64,000 nucleotides of DNA from Pholiota molesta (taxonomy: Eukaryota; Basidiomycota; Agaricomycetes; Agaricales; Strophariaceae): assembly GCA_014925825.1 (NCBI GenBank), contig JACGCK010000077.1, positions 1 through 64,000 on the forward strand, given 5' to 3'. Each line of letters opens with the position of its first letter. Position 1 is the stretch's first letter. This document shows positions 10,861 through 24,398 of this stretch, in pieces. The translations under genes and the position numbers were made by a program. The notes under the pieces are model-generated. The model was not told the origin of the DNA. It did not search any database and was given only the letters and a program-made list of their open reading frames with translations.

Positions 10861-13800
10861 CTGTATAGATCGAGATTGAAGTATCGCCAGGATCAAGACA
10901 CGGAATCTTGGAAGCAGACGGAGACTGAGGAACAAGTCGCAGCGTAGAAGTCGGAGCCCAGGTCGAAAGCGGGAAATCAAGCTCGAGCTCCAGGTTCTTC
11001 GGGATGGTGATATTGACATGGTAATCCTCGTCCTCAATAGCATCGACCAGCGTTGCAGGTGAAAGAGGCTCGGACCCAGATGATGCCGGAGAGTTTACAA
11101 GAGCCAGAGGCGAAGGGAGACTATCAGGCGGAGAAAGGATCCAAGAAGGAGACTGACACATCTCCCGAATGAAAGTACCGTTCCCAATCTCCTGGACTTG
11201 GTCGGCTTGAGGGCTTATTGTCGCCGTTGCATTCAACGGCGACCGAGAAGCAGAAGGACTCATAGGTTTCGCTTTGGCTTTAGGAGAGCCACCGAGCGTA
11301 AGCCCAAGATTAAGCGCCGAGAATCCTCGCTGAAAAAGGTGACACGACGGAGCAAAAGACGAAATAGAAACCTTCGACGGTACCGCCGCTGGCAAACTAT
11401 ATTTAAACCCTATGCCGCTCCCAATCTGGTGGATACCAAGCGGCAGGTTCTCGATAACCTCCACTGGCCGCGGTTGACGAAGAGCCCCAGTCGAACGAGG
11501 CTTCCTCTGCAATTTGCTTTGGAAAGACGCCGTACTGACGTTGAACAAACGACTGCGGGATTGAATCGCAGATCGATACTTGCGAAGCTTGGGCGCCTTG
11601 TAATACGGCAAGCCCGTGGTTGTGCCAAACTCCAGAGAATTGATAGACACGGCTGATGTTTCTGCTTCTTTGTCCAGATCGTCCCAAAACTGGGAGGCAC
11701 GGTTATCACGATGGGCATCCACGGAGCGGCGCTCGCAGACGATCTCTGGGCCGTGTCCATTCACTTCAGTTATCGACAGCTGTTCGTCTTCCTGCAAAAC
11801 ATCCATAGCACGACTAAGCGAGTTGAACAAGTTCGGTAACGCCGGCGCCTCGACACGTGCAAGAGGCGCAAAGAGTCGGGAAAACGATGAAGTATCGTCG
11901 CGATGGGATTCTGAGGTATGCGTACTTGATTTATGGACGGATTGTGCGCGCTGATGAGTTGGAGTCCTTCTCGGGGCGTCGTGATTGACGAGTGGAAAAT
12001 TCAACGACGAATGGCGGCGATGGTCGCCTGGCATCTCGGGAGAAAAGGCTTTCGGCGACATCGCTGGCGCTCTCCGAAGCGTCGGCACTTGTAAATAATC
12101 AGTATGCGATCGTGCTGAAAGCGAGAAAACATTAGAAGGAATACCTTCTATTTGCATGGACGAGACTTTCTTCCAATCGCTGGAGATAACATTCCAAGAT
12201 TAGAGACCAGCTGGTAAAGGACTCAAGGGACAAACATACACAGAAACAAAGTATGGATGCGATTTGATCTGCTCCATGTCCCATCTCATAGCAGGATTAC
12301 GTTCAAGACACTACATCGCAGTTTAATTACACGTTTAATTTCGTAGACCTAGCGATGAGGCGACTTGCCTTTAGTATCAAATCACGCGCCATAGGATGAA
12401 CGAGGCGCAATGACTCCGTTGGAATTTCCGAGCGGATAACCCGGTCATAAATCCAAGCATAATCGTCCTCGGCGCCTTGCCTACCACCAAAAGGGTGCTG
12501 AAAGAAAAAAGAGCTATCAGCGAAGTGAACGATCACGGAATATTAGCATGAGTACCATTCCGAAAATCATATAGTACAGCAACATGCCGAACGACCAACA
12601 GTCCACAGCAGCGTCATGGTTCCAACCGAGCAGAAATTCAGGTGCATGACAGACTGTCGAAACGCAATCCAAGTCGGGTGGAATAGCAGCACGCTGTGTA
12701 CCAGCAGTAGCCTCTCCAGTGAACTCTGCGCGTCCGAAGTTTACGAGCATGATGTGGCCTTGGGTATCGAGCTTGATATTTCGTGGCTCTATATCTCTGT
12801 GTATGATACCAGCATCGTGTAAGCTCGAAATTGCAACTGCCTAGGTGCAAGAGCAGGTGATAAGAAATGGCTATACATCAATGGAAATTCATAGAGAACA
12901 TATACTCACCAACTCAGACGCATAAAATGTAGCATGTTGAGTTCCCAATGGTCCATATTCCCGGATTAGGTCCATAAAATTGTTCTCAGGAGGACAATTC
13001 TAATCATCAAGGCCGTTCAGTCCTAGCTCCAGTAAACAGGAGAAGTACTTTACCGTGACGATGTATATATGCTCTCCACTATGAAAAGACCAACATAACT
13101 TCGACACAAACGTGGCCTCGATATTCGTCAACGTTTCAAGAATAGATTGTTCGGACCACATTGCGTTCCTAGCAGCTCGTTTCCTCTTGATAATGTACTT
13201 GTTTCCATTATCGCGGCGGATGCATACAGTGGCGTTTGCTGTAGTCCCGGATCTCGATAGCCTATCGAACGCGTCGAATTCGAATTCAAAATCGGAAAGA
13301 GCAGCGATTGGCTACAAAACCATCAATCAGGAAAGGTATCGTTCAACATAAAAGAGTGCAAGGCTTACCGTAATGGAACAACGCGACTCTCCATGATCTT
13401 CGAGGATGGTCGGTAATCCATGAGGAGCTCGCCTCTTCGATGACAAAACGACAATCTCCTGGTGAATATCCCCGGAAGTCAGCAATGCGCAGTCATATGA
13501 TACAATCGTTTGCAACAAACCTCATTTTCAGGATATCGCCATCCAGGGACGAGGTCCTTCATATCGGAGAAATTCTTGTTGCTCATCAAAATCTTGTCGA
13601 AATAAGTGAAGGAGGATCAACATACCTCAATATCGTAAATAGTACTATGATCGGGGGTAGCGGTCGCAGTATCTTCAGCATCTATATGGAAACCCAAGTC
13701 GTCAAATAGATCGGCGAATTTGGTCTGAAGAAAATTCATGAAGTTAATTACAACATTGGGGTCTCGAATAGACTGTTGTGAACTTACAGAAAACGGTTCT

Positions 13801-13979
13801 GCTGCGCTCTCGTCAATTTCCAGCCGTAGCGTCCCTGGCGCATATGATGAATCCGAGATGGTAGGCGACAATGGCGAAATAAACGACTTGATAAGGGTAT
13901 ATCAGACCGAAGAAGAAAGTGAATATATGCGCCTTACCCATTCCCCGCCTCGCCCTTCGTCGGGTGTCCACGTCGCCAT
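10847..13979 (-). CDS. Protein kinase-like protein with Asn in place of the DFG aspartate
   Basis: I place the start at 13979: a 14-codon exon (MATWTPDEGRGGEW) splices in phase to 13886. The stop is at 10847. The N-lobe has a poor glycine loop (SRSGTTANATV) and the beta-3 lysine in YIIKRKRA. The catalytic loop reads IIHRDIEPRN, so HRD and the Asn are present. The Mg-binding motif reads VNFG instead of DFG (codon AAC near 12745). APE is intact (CHAPEFL), and the C-lobe reads DCWSFGMLLYYM and RNPAMRWDMEQIKSHPYF. A Ser/Pro-rich tail of about 430 residues, probably disordered, follows (10847-12157). The intron after ARDLILK uses a GC donor (AAG|GCAAGT), which keeps the frame. Loss of the DFG Asp predicts weak or no phosphotransfer, so this may be a pseudokinase. 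Its substrate and pathway are unknown. Confidence 0.82.
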
Positions 13980-14365
13980 TCTCGAACTAGAGACCAGAGG
14001 GCTGTTAGAGGAAGTAGGAATTCAGAAAAGACTATGCGTACCTTACACGCGACTTCTACGACTCGCTCCTCAAATTTCAGAAAGAGCGGGGTGAGGAGGG
14101 TGACGCTGGACAAGAGAAACTATGGTGGCAGGAGTGACTAGTCAAGTGTATCGACTCAAAGTAGGAAGTCAGATCGGGAGGGTTTGGCCGAGTTTGGCAT
14201 TCACTTTCAGCAGCGCAGAATGCAATGAAATAATCCCATCAGCATATGGAATAATGATACATTTCGTCGTAAATCTTCAAATTAATTCCCTTTTTCCTGT
14301 TGGTATCTTGAAAAATCTTTGAGATTAGAAAAAGAGGAAAACGAACAGCACAAGTAAAGATATAC
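13980..14365. other. Gap between ADE8 3' end and kinase 5' end
   Basis: About 390 bases without a supported exon. They hold the kinase promoter and the 3' end of the ADE8 transcript, both on the minus strand. A purine-rich stretch (agattagaaaaagaggaaaa) lies near 14322-14341. Confidence 0.4.
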
Positions 14366-15105
14366 CTATGATGATGGCTTGGTTTTTTCCAGCACTTTTT
14401 TCGTCGCCTCCACAATAATCTCGTGCTCGACGCCGTGCAGCCTAGCCTCATACGCTTCTATCGACTCGCCGGTCACGAATGGGACCTCTCGCACGACAAT
14501 CGGCTCGCCCCTATCAACATCCTTCACCACCCGATGCACCATAGCCCCCGATTTCGCAATCTCTCCCCTCTGGAACGCCTCATACGCGCGCTCGATGGCA
14601 CTTGCTCCATCGAACTGACCAGGCAGCGCAGGGTGTAAATTGATCACCGGAATCGGCTCGGTGACTGAGATTTCAGTATCATCGCCTTCCACGCGCTTGC
14701 GTCCGTCGAGGAGTTCCAGAAACCCTTCGCTGAGGATGTGCATCCATCCAGCTAGCACGACGAGATCGGGTTTGGACCGCAGGACGATCTTCGCGACCTC
14801 CGCGTCGTAGTCCTGTCTCGTTTTGCCTGAATTTTGTTTCAGGAATGGTTGCAGAGCGAGATACGCCGTAGGAATTGGGGGGTTTGCTTGTGCGGCCCTC
14901 GTCAGGCCGTATGCTGCCTTTCGATTTGAAAGGACGAGGGTGATCTGTGCATTGGGCAAAGCTGGGGTGTTGAGAGCGTCAATCAGCGCCTGAAGGTTGG
15001 TGCCTGGAATTTCCGCATTATTGGCGAACGATGATCTCTAGACTTGCGACTTCAAATACCTGAACCAGAGATGAGCACAGTGATCCTTCGCGGCGGAGAC
15101 GACAT
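14366..15105 (-). CDS. ADE8: Phosphoribosylglycinamide formyltransferase (GAR transformylase)
   Basis: Two exons (15060-15105 and 14366-15003) join across a 56-base intron. The protein begins MSSPPRRITVLISGSGTNLQ, the classic purN/ADE8 phosphate-binding start. It goes on to LVVLAGWMHILSEGFL and INLHPALPG, with the catalytic Asn and His, and then IAKSGAMVHRVVKDVDRGEP. Length is about 227 residues, normal for the monofunctional enzyme. It transfers a formyl group from 10-formyl-tetrahydrofolate to GAR in the third step of purine synthesis, in the cytosol. The gene is divergent from the EFM5-like gene, with 155 bases between start codons. Confidence 0.95.
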
Positions 15106-15260
15106 GGTGGTTGAAATTTCGAGTGGCCACACCAAAATTGGACTTCCCCGGACGGACGGGCCGGCGCTCTGACAGACATATCGATGTGCCGGAGTTTCGT
15201 TTGTTTTTCACTTTCTCCTTCGCCCACAATATATATCCAGCACCCAAATAATCCTCCACC
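15106..15260. promoter_or_regulatory. Bidirectional promoter of ADE8 and the EFM5-like gene
   Basis: Only 155 bases separate the two divergent start codons, so both promoters must overlap here. A TATATAT-like element (caatatatatccag, near 15227-15240) lies about 25 bases before the EFM5-like start. Confidence 0.55.
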
Positions 15261-16381
15261 ATGATCTCCATTCCCAGATCTCCCCGATCCACATCGACCC
15301 TATCCAATACCTCCGGCTCGCCTCCCCAGCTCGACCCAAGCACCCTAGCGCTACTGGACAGCCACTTCCGCGCCAAAGCGGAAGAGGAGCGCCTATTCCA
15401 AGAAATCGCCGCCGAACGGGCTGCAGGCCAGATCGCCGGTCTCGCCCTGGAGGTCGATGAGGCTGCGAAAGAAGAGAAGCCGATGGTGAGCGTGGCAGAT
15501 TTCCGGCTGGCCTTCGGCGAGGACTGGCAGTTGAGCCAATTTTGGTGAGTGGTTTACCTTAAAGCTTCAGGCCAGCGAGGCCACATAACAGCACCTATCG
15601 TGCATTATATATTAGAAGCCCGTCGTATACTGGAATGGGCGCCTAATTATAAGGCGACACTCTGGCCGACCACCTGGATTGTGGATGGTATCATCGCCAG
15701 GGCCTATAGGATCGTCAAACCCTCGTCATTTCCAATGTTTTCTGAGAAGGGCAAGCATTATGCCCATACGATTCCTAGCTGTATTAACCCTTTATTCACA
15801 GGTACAGCGAAAAATCGGCGAACAAGCTAGCCAAACACCTACATACTCTCTGCACCCCTTCCACGAACATCGCCTTCCTATGCTGCCCAACGGCCTTCGT
15901 CGCCTTTCAACATATGAAGCGACTGGAGAACGCGAAACTGCTGGAATACGATCAACGTTTCGCCGTGCTGTCTCCGAGGCAGTTCATCCCATATGATATC
16001 GACGAGCCAGAGGACGTTCCAGAATGCCTAAACGGAACAGTCGAGATCGTCGTTGCCGACCCTCCTTTCCTTAACGAGGTCCGTCCTTCCCATTTCTTAT
16101 AAAAAGACAGACTTTGCTCATTTTCTCATCATGGTCTTCGATAGGTTACCAATACGAAACTACGCACCACCCTTCGTAAAATCCTCCACCCAACGAAGGG
16201 CAGACTCATCCTACTCACCTCCACATCCGTCGAAGAAATTCTCGAAAAACTATACGACGCCCCACCATACGGTCCTTTAAGACGAACAGCATTCGATCCA
16301 GAACACGGGCAGCTTGCTAATGCTTTCGCATGCTGGGGCTCATGGGAAGGCGCAGAAGACTTTGGACGCGAAGATCTCTGA
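15261..16381 (+). CDS. EFM5: eEF1A lysine methyltransferase, EFM5/EEF1AKMT1 type
   Basis: Three exons: 15261-15544, 15802-16078 and 16145-16381. Introns start GTGAGT and GTCCGT, and the protein is about 265 residues. The N-terminal half has an acidic helical stretch, then FRLAFGEDWQLSQFWYSEKS, a signature of this family (DUF1709/N6-adenine-like methyltransferase). The active-site motif is VVADPPFLNE, the DPPF form typical of this Rossmann-fold group. The C-terminus has LRKILHPTKGRLILLT. The yeast homologue methylates a lysine of translation elongation factor 1A. The first intron is long for this genome (257 bases). The family call is firm; the target residue is taken from yeast. Confidence 0.9.
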
Positions 16382-16750
16382 GAGAGCACGATCTGGAAAG
16401 ATACACATTGAAGAAGAGGGAAAGATGGGAATCTCTGAGAGATCTACGGGGAATTATTTATTTAATGGTTGCCGATCTAGAATTGTACTACTAATATAGA
16501 GAACGATGTCTTGTACTTACTTGACTAGAAATCGGGTACGAACCGACAAGGCTCAAAATTACACACAATCAGGGTATATTTTACACAATTAATCAAAGTA
16601 AACTCAAATAAACGAAATCAAGATAAGTACAGAAGAAACAGCGCAAATACATCAACGTTGCGTGGCGAGAAGAGAGGTACATACAGCCCAAAAGGTCATC
16701 AATCCATCATCTACCGTCGACTTGGATGCGAGCACCCTCCTATTCAACAA
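16382..16750. other. Convergent gap between the EFM5-like and Esa1-like genes
   Basis: About 370 AT-rich bases between two stop codons in convergent genes. It should hold both transcript ends. A hexamer-like aataaa-type signal is not obvious; tcaaataaacg lies near 16603-16613. Confidence 0.35.
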
Positions 16751-18922
<2,172 letters not shown>

Positions 18923-19201
18923 CAAGAATAAGTCTGCTTTGAATCTTTATCCTCGTGATTTGGAATGCTTTTCTCGGACCAGAGGCTGTCGCGGCCGCTG
19001 AGCTATAGGTGTCGACGCGCAGGGGACAGGTAGGCTTAGGATGGAGCGGCGCTGGGCGGTGTTGGTGAGAAAAGAGCGTTCGTCGCTGGACGAGACAGTC
19101 CGTGCATTGGTAGCAAAATGAGTCGGTCTTTTATTTGTTCGCCGCTTCCATGCATAAACAAACTCAACTCGCTGGGACGCGCTTCACCACTTGCCACAAC
19201 T

Positions 19202-19679
19202 ATGGCCACGAACGTCTTCCCGATATCCTACTATGAAGAGCTTCTGCCGAAGCTGGTTGCTGTCTTAGAGTTGATCCAACAGTCGCCTGGGGTCGCAACG
19301 CCCGAATCGAAACAGAAATTGCTTCAAGCCGTACGTCCCATCAACCCAACATGCAAGGGAATTGACTGACATTTTCTCGCAGACAAATAATTATAAAAGC
19401 GCTCTTGCCCAGGCGAAAGAGTTTGCAAATAATCTTCCAGGCGGAGAGCTATGTATCAAGGAACAGGACGATGTGATCTATATGCTAGAGACACTCAGAG
19501 ACCGCAAACGGTAGGGCATTTCTTACTCATCTAACTTCTTGACGACGTTTCCTGACATAAAAAAAAATTACAGTGCACAACTAGCTGAATTTTCAGCAAG
19601 AAAAGTAATATCTGCCTCTGCTGATGTGAAAATGGAAATCGATTCTGTGGCTTCAACACCGAACATCAGCGATGATTGA
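19202..19679 (+). CDS. MED9: Mediator complex subunit 9 (Med9)
   Basis: Three exons: 19202-19330, 19383-19510 and 19574-19679, about 120 residues. I chose ATG 19202 (MATNVFPISYYEELLPKL) over an upstream in-frame ATG at 19118 because conservation begins there. Two helices with ELLPKLVAVLELI and YKSALAQAKEFANNLPGGEL, then EQDDVIYMLETLRDRKR, match the Med9 coiled-coil pattern. Med9 sits in the middle module of Mediator and links activators to RNA polymerase II. The family is short and diverged, so the call rests on pattern rather than single catalytic residues. Confidence 0.72.
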
Positions 19680-20820
19680 CCGCCGATGTATGATGGATGC
19701 TACCATGCTAAAGAAACGCAAGCTATCATCAAGTTTGAAATAGACAAGGCAAATCATGAAAACCTTGTTTCGACGTCAATGACCACTTGATACGTCGGAC
19801 CACCAATCGACTTTTATCCACGGAAACTCGGCGCCTAAACCTCATATCTGCCCTCCTTTCCCATATTGCTTTCCCGATGCCTACCGATCTTCCTATCCCG
19901 CAAATGCCGGCAGCATTGGCCAAATCTTTTTATCTCTGCAGCCAAAGTCCAGTAGACGTTACCATCGCGATTATTTCGACGAGCACGGGATGTACGAGCC
20001 AATCATTCATGTCGCTGAACACCCGGCCGTCTACCTGAAGCCATCTCCAATTTATTTCACCCCCCTATCAATAAAGACACCAGCTACTAAGAAATCTTGC
20101 CGTCCATCCAACCTTGGTCATGGCATACTACGCCGATAACCTGAATTGACCTGTTCTTATTATCGTGAGTTCATCGTCTCCTAATTTTTTGACAGGCATC
20201 GCTAATTTGCTGTTCTTTATCATAATTAGACTAGCATTGCATTGTACATACATCACTGCGACGTAGAAATATATTGGATAGGGAGGCATCCGTCATAGGA
20301 AGATTTCAAGTGGTGCAGAACATTTTGCTATTCAAAAAATCTTCACGATGATGTCGAGGAACAGGACGCTGCAAGGATCGTCGTCAGCGTAGATAAGAGA
20401 TCCATCCATGTAATTAGTTCCAACTATTACTCAGACCTAATTTTTTTCTCGAGGCTTTCTCAGCCCATTTCATAGCTGAAGCTTGAGGCGGTTGATGCTC
20501 GTTGTAAATCAATGGAATGAAACCACGATGCTGCTCGACCAGAATAATGGAGGAAATCGTAATGTAGTCATAATTAGACTCGGTAGATTCAATGCCAACG
20601 CCATTCCGTGACTCAAACAACCAAGAGAAGGAATTAATCATACTATATGCATGGTTTGGGGCATAAGGCTTTCTTCAGTGTGCAATACATATTCGAGCAA
20701 AGAGTTTGTAAAGCGTAGAGGATAGACATGACTGAGAGGAAGACCATAAGGAGAATGCGATCGACGACAAGGGAGATGGGTGACAAGCCATCATGTGTAT
20801 ATACAGTGGGGATGATACGT
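19680..20820. other. Convergent intergenic region with one open frame
   Basis: The region separates MED9 and RPL19 stop codons. A 118-codon plus-strand frame is open from 19783 to the TAA at 20137-20139 (segment YFDEHGMYEPIIHVAEHPAV). It has no good start codon, and no domain is recognised. It could be an exon of an unseen small gene or chance. A second open frame on the minus strand (20414-20641) also looks like chance. Confidence 0.3.
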
Positions 20821-21578
20821 CTACTCCTTTGCTGCCTCGTGCTCGACGGCAACGATGCCAGAACGCTTCTCGGCAACACGTTGAGCACGGCGCTCGCGGG
20901 CAGCCTGTTGAAATATTCATCAGCCAGGGGTTCAAAATCAGACAGAAAAATTCACGCACCTTGTTCTTGACACGGCGGGCCTCCATTTGGTCGGTGAGGA
21001 CCTTGGTACGGGTCTTCTCAGCCTTGGCCTTGTGGATGTACTCCATCAGGACACGCTTGTTCTTGAAGACGTTACCCTTCGACTTCTGGTAGAGGACGTG
21101 GTAGCTATCATGATCAAACCATAAGCAATGCACGACCTTCGGAAAAGAGTGGAGCCAGCTACTCACAGATGCTTGTCGATCTTACCAGCCTCCCTGTATT
21201 TCCGGAGTAATCTCCTGAGCACTCGCTGCCTCCTCATCCATAGCACCTTGCTCGGCATCCTGGCCTCCGATGTACCCTTTCGCTTACCGGTTCCGGTGTG
21301 GCGGCCCTTTCGCTTGGCGGCGAGGAGATCGCGTGTGCGCGCGCGCGAGTGCACGGTCGTGGGCTTGATGATGACCCGTCCGTCCTTGATGAGCTTCTTG
21401 ACGTGGGTGCGGGAGTTGGCGTTGCCAATCTCGGCCTGCTCAGCGGGGTCGAGCCAGATTTTTCGTTTGCCGACGCCTGCGACGCTCGCGGCGAGGCGCT
21501 TTTGTGACCTGAGATTGACTGTCCAGAGGTCAGATCCCGGAGGAGCCACATCACCACAACCGATCTCTGCTCACCCAT
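20821..21578 (-). CDS. RPL19: 60S ribosomal protein eL19
   Basis: Four exons give 194 residues: 21575-21578 (only ATGG), 21167-21518, 20960-21104 and 20821-20904. The sum is 585 bases, in frame. The protein begins [20 protein letters not shown] and contains [19 protein letters not shown], then [17 protein letters not shown] and a basic C-terminal helix ending EHEAAKE. It is an essential part of the large ribosomal subunit, near the bridge to the small subunit. The four-base first coding exon is a known habit of ribosomal protein genes. Confidence 0.96.
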
Positions 21579-22210
21579 TTCTGTCGTAGGCCTAAACACC
21601 AAAGTTCCATCGCAAGACCATCAGCAGATTTTTGGCAGAATTTCGTTAACGATTTTGACCGATTTTGACGGAATTGTTTCGACAGGGGTTTCAGAATAAC
21701 GGCAGGACAAGGGGGAAGGGGGAGAGCAGAAAAATATGGTTAGCTGGACGGACATGACGACGGGGACGATGAACTTGCCTTGGTCTTGAGGATGTCGTCG
21801 ATGGGAGGCTCCGACCAATGTATCGATGGCGGCAGTGCCAAATCTTACGTAACACAAGCCACTCTGAACTCTAATCTATGCCGAGCTATACAGCTTGCTC
21901 CGCTTGGGTTAAAATTTGAATGTCAGCGGCAGTAGGCGAACACTGCCACCCAGCCTGCTCCGGCGGCCATCGTCCAAACATCGCTTTCCCAAACGTGCTC
22001 TCTTTACGGTACTCTCGAGGTCAAGACAGAGAAAAGTCATCGACAAAACACTCCGCACTTCATACGGCACGGCCTGTCGGTTAGAAAATACTGGCTTCAT
22101 CATTACAAATTGCAACATCAAACCTATAGGGCTACGATAACGATGACACCGGCGCTGTGTGTAGATATATGAATGATAGAGATTGACTTCGAGGTTATTA
22201 CTATCTGGAT
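21579..22210. other. RPL19 promoter side and 3' flank of type I gene A1
   Basis: There is no coding exon in about 630 bases. The part next to 21579 must hold the RPL19 leader and promoter; a purine-rich stretch (caagggggaagggggagagcag) is at about 21709-21730. Nothing else was seen. Confidence 0.4.
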
Positions 22211-24142
22211 TCATTCAGCTGAGCTTCGATAATCTAATTCCTTGCGTACACTTGACCCAAAGCGAACAGGCAAGCTCATTCTCGAGTAAAATGGCTTAAC
22301 TGTTCCGTTACTGCTCTTTCCCGTTATAACGCTTCCGCCCTTCATCCATCCCTTTTTCTGGAAGCCATACACCCCGACAGCCACACAGTGACATCCCTCT
22401 AGTTCCTTGCGAACTTCTTTGCTGTTGTCGAGGTCCAAATTCTCAATATAGGTCTCTAGGCTGTCCCTAAATGACTTCGACGGTGAAAAGTTCGTTTGAA
22501 TCTGGTTATCGTTGGTCTCCCAGACATAGGATTTGTGGTCGCCTTCGATAAATTCCCGAAGTGTCACCTTTGGCTTCCAACTCCTGAAAACACTGGGTTT
22601 GGTACCAGCAGCCATCGCACAGGTCTTCGTCCGATAACTCGAGAATATGATCAGCAATGGACGATCTTGAAGCTGGCCCGCAAACTTGTGCTCTACATAA
22701 AGCTGCCAGGATTCGTGATGGCGCCGTATATATTCAAGTATTCCAGGCCTATCGTATTGCCTTATAGTCGCTGATTGATACCCTGAATGTATGTAAAGCG
22801 CAGAGCACTGTGCAGCATTTACATGTCGAGAGTTGGAGAGATCAATGACGGGGCTGTCATCATATTAGTATTAGTAAGGGAATGTATTTGCGAATAAATA
22901 TGTGCTTCGAACCTGTCATTGGGAAGACCTGCAAAACCACGAGCCATAATTCTCTTTGAAGGAGGCAATGCTACATCTCGCAAGGCTAATCTGGGATTTA
23001 GAGCACAGTGGACAAAATCATCAGGAGGGGTATAATGATGGTCGTGGTTTTGCTCCTTAGGAAGGAAGATGTTGAAAAGCGTGTCAAATCCTCCCTCATC
23101 ATTAAAGAATCCAACGTCTCCAATATTGACGTGGTATCTCCATTCTTGCGGATCGGTTTCAAGGCCTGGAGAGGGATTCCAGAGAGGAATGATTCTGTTG
23201 GAACCGAACAGCATTGCGCTCATATAAACCTGTATATATTTCTCTGTGTTTGGTACATGGTTTTTAAGTTCCTAGGCAAAGAATGTAAGCAATAAACGTC
23301 GAGATATATAAGAGCTGTGGGTAATACCTTGGAAGTAATTTGCTGTGGAAGAGAATGATCCCCTCCTGAGACTGCTATCCGCATATTTCACTCATAAGTA
23401 AGAATAACCACAGACAAGAAATTCACACACAGAGTGACCCATTATCAACTGACTGAGATACATCGCACCGAACTGTTTCTGAGTAACCAGATGATAATTT
23501 CGACTCTAATATACGCTCAGGAATGATTTGAGGTACAGCTGTATCGGTATCTGTTTTGTTGGCTTCAGAATATATGATTTGCGGACTGTTTTAGAATGGG
23601 CTTACCGGCGGCAGATGTTAATGAACTACTACTACCCGCATCACTGCTCGACTGAGAAGACTAGATGAGTACTGGCAAATTCGAAAGACGCGAATTGGCC
23701 TTACAGTTGAGGTCATTGAGTTTGATTCTTTTCCTATAGCCGAGAAAGTCATTCAAATTTGATAGAGCAAAATTGGGAAAAGCCATACTATTAGTAGCAT
23801 TTAATGGTTTAGGTCTTCCAGCAACAGCCATATCCGGGTAGACGCTATAATAGTTGAATTCATTTTTGACAGTATAATGAGTATCGCCCGCGATTATTGA
23901 GTTTGTATTATTTGATTTGACATTGTTGTTGTGAATGTTTTCAGTATTCTGTAGGCGCAATTCCCTCTTTCTTGAGGACTCTCTAGAAAGAACCGGATGA
24001 GCTAGCCTGCTAAACATCATGGAAGAGGAGATCGGACGGAAACCTTTCCTTTCCCAGAAGCAAGGACGCTATTAAGAGGTGCCAAATAAGTATCACATCC
24101 TCTATTATAGGCATTGAAAATAGTGGGCATACCGTTCCACAT
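22211..24142 (-). CDS. Type I GDVG-family protein A1
   Basis: I place the start at 24142: exon 1 is the 10 bases ATGTGGAACG (24133-24142) and exon 2 is 25 bases (24044-24068), giving MWNASLLLGKE. Exon 3 starts at 23982 and carries NNNVKSNNTNSIIAGD, the Asn-rich motif shared by all type I members. Ser-rich linker exons follow. Exon 23271-22913 has SAMLFGSNRIIPLW and the GDVGFFNDEGGFDTLFNIF block. The last exon (22211-22853) has HHESWQLYVE, SSYRTKTCAMAAG and EGCHCVAVGVYGFQKKGW. The exon 3/4 junction is not resolved in frame; the other junctions agree with the paralogues. The family is not known to me by function. It resembles a large uncharacterised Agaricomycete family with an IGDVG-(x)n-FNI core. 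Confidence 0.7.
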
Positions 24143-24398
24143 TCACTGGAAAGGATTGCACTTTGATGCTTTCGTCGGGGGTTGGGAGTTGTAATAAGAG
24201 TCAAGATGGCTCAGGCTGTGTGAACTCGAAGGGACAGGTAATAGTAAGCACAACCAAATAAAGTGGTCGATTTAGCGCGCACCTGGCAATTCATAATTTC
24301 GGAGATCTAAGCCTCATTTTTTCAGCAAGCAATCAGATAAGTTAACATTCATGTTATAGCATGGGTAACATGTATTGTACATTTAGAGTCAATGAAAA

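Noticed and set aside
19783..20139. 118-codon open frame between MED9 and RPL19
   Set aside because: No start codon near its 5' end and no domain. It is mentioned under the intergenic entry but not called as a gene.
24010..24204. Hydrophobic minus-strand frame suggesting a membrane start for A1
   Set aside because: It crosses the first two introns. The shared ATGTGGAA start in all four type I genes gives a better model without a membrane segment.
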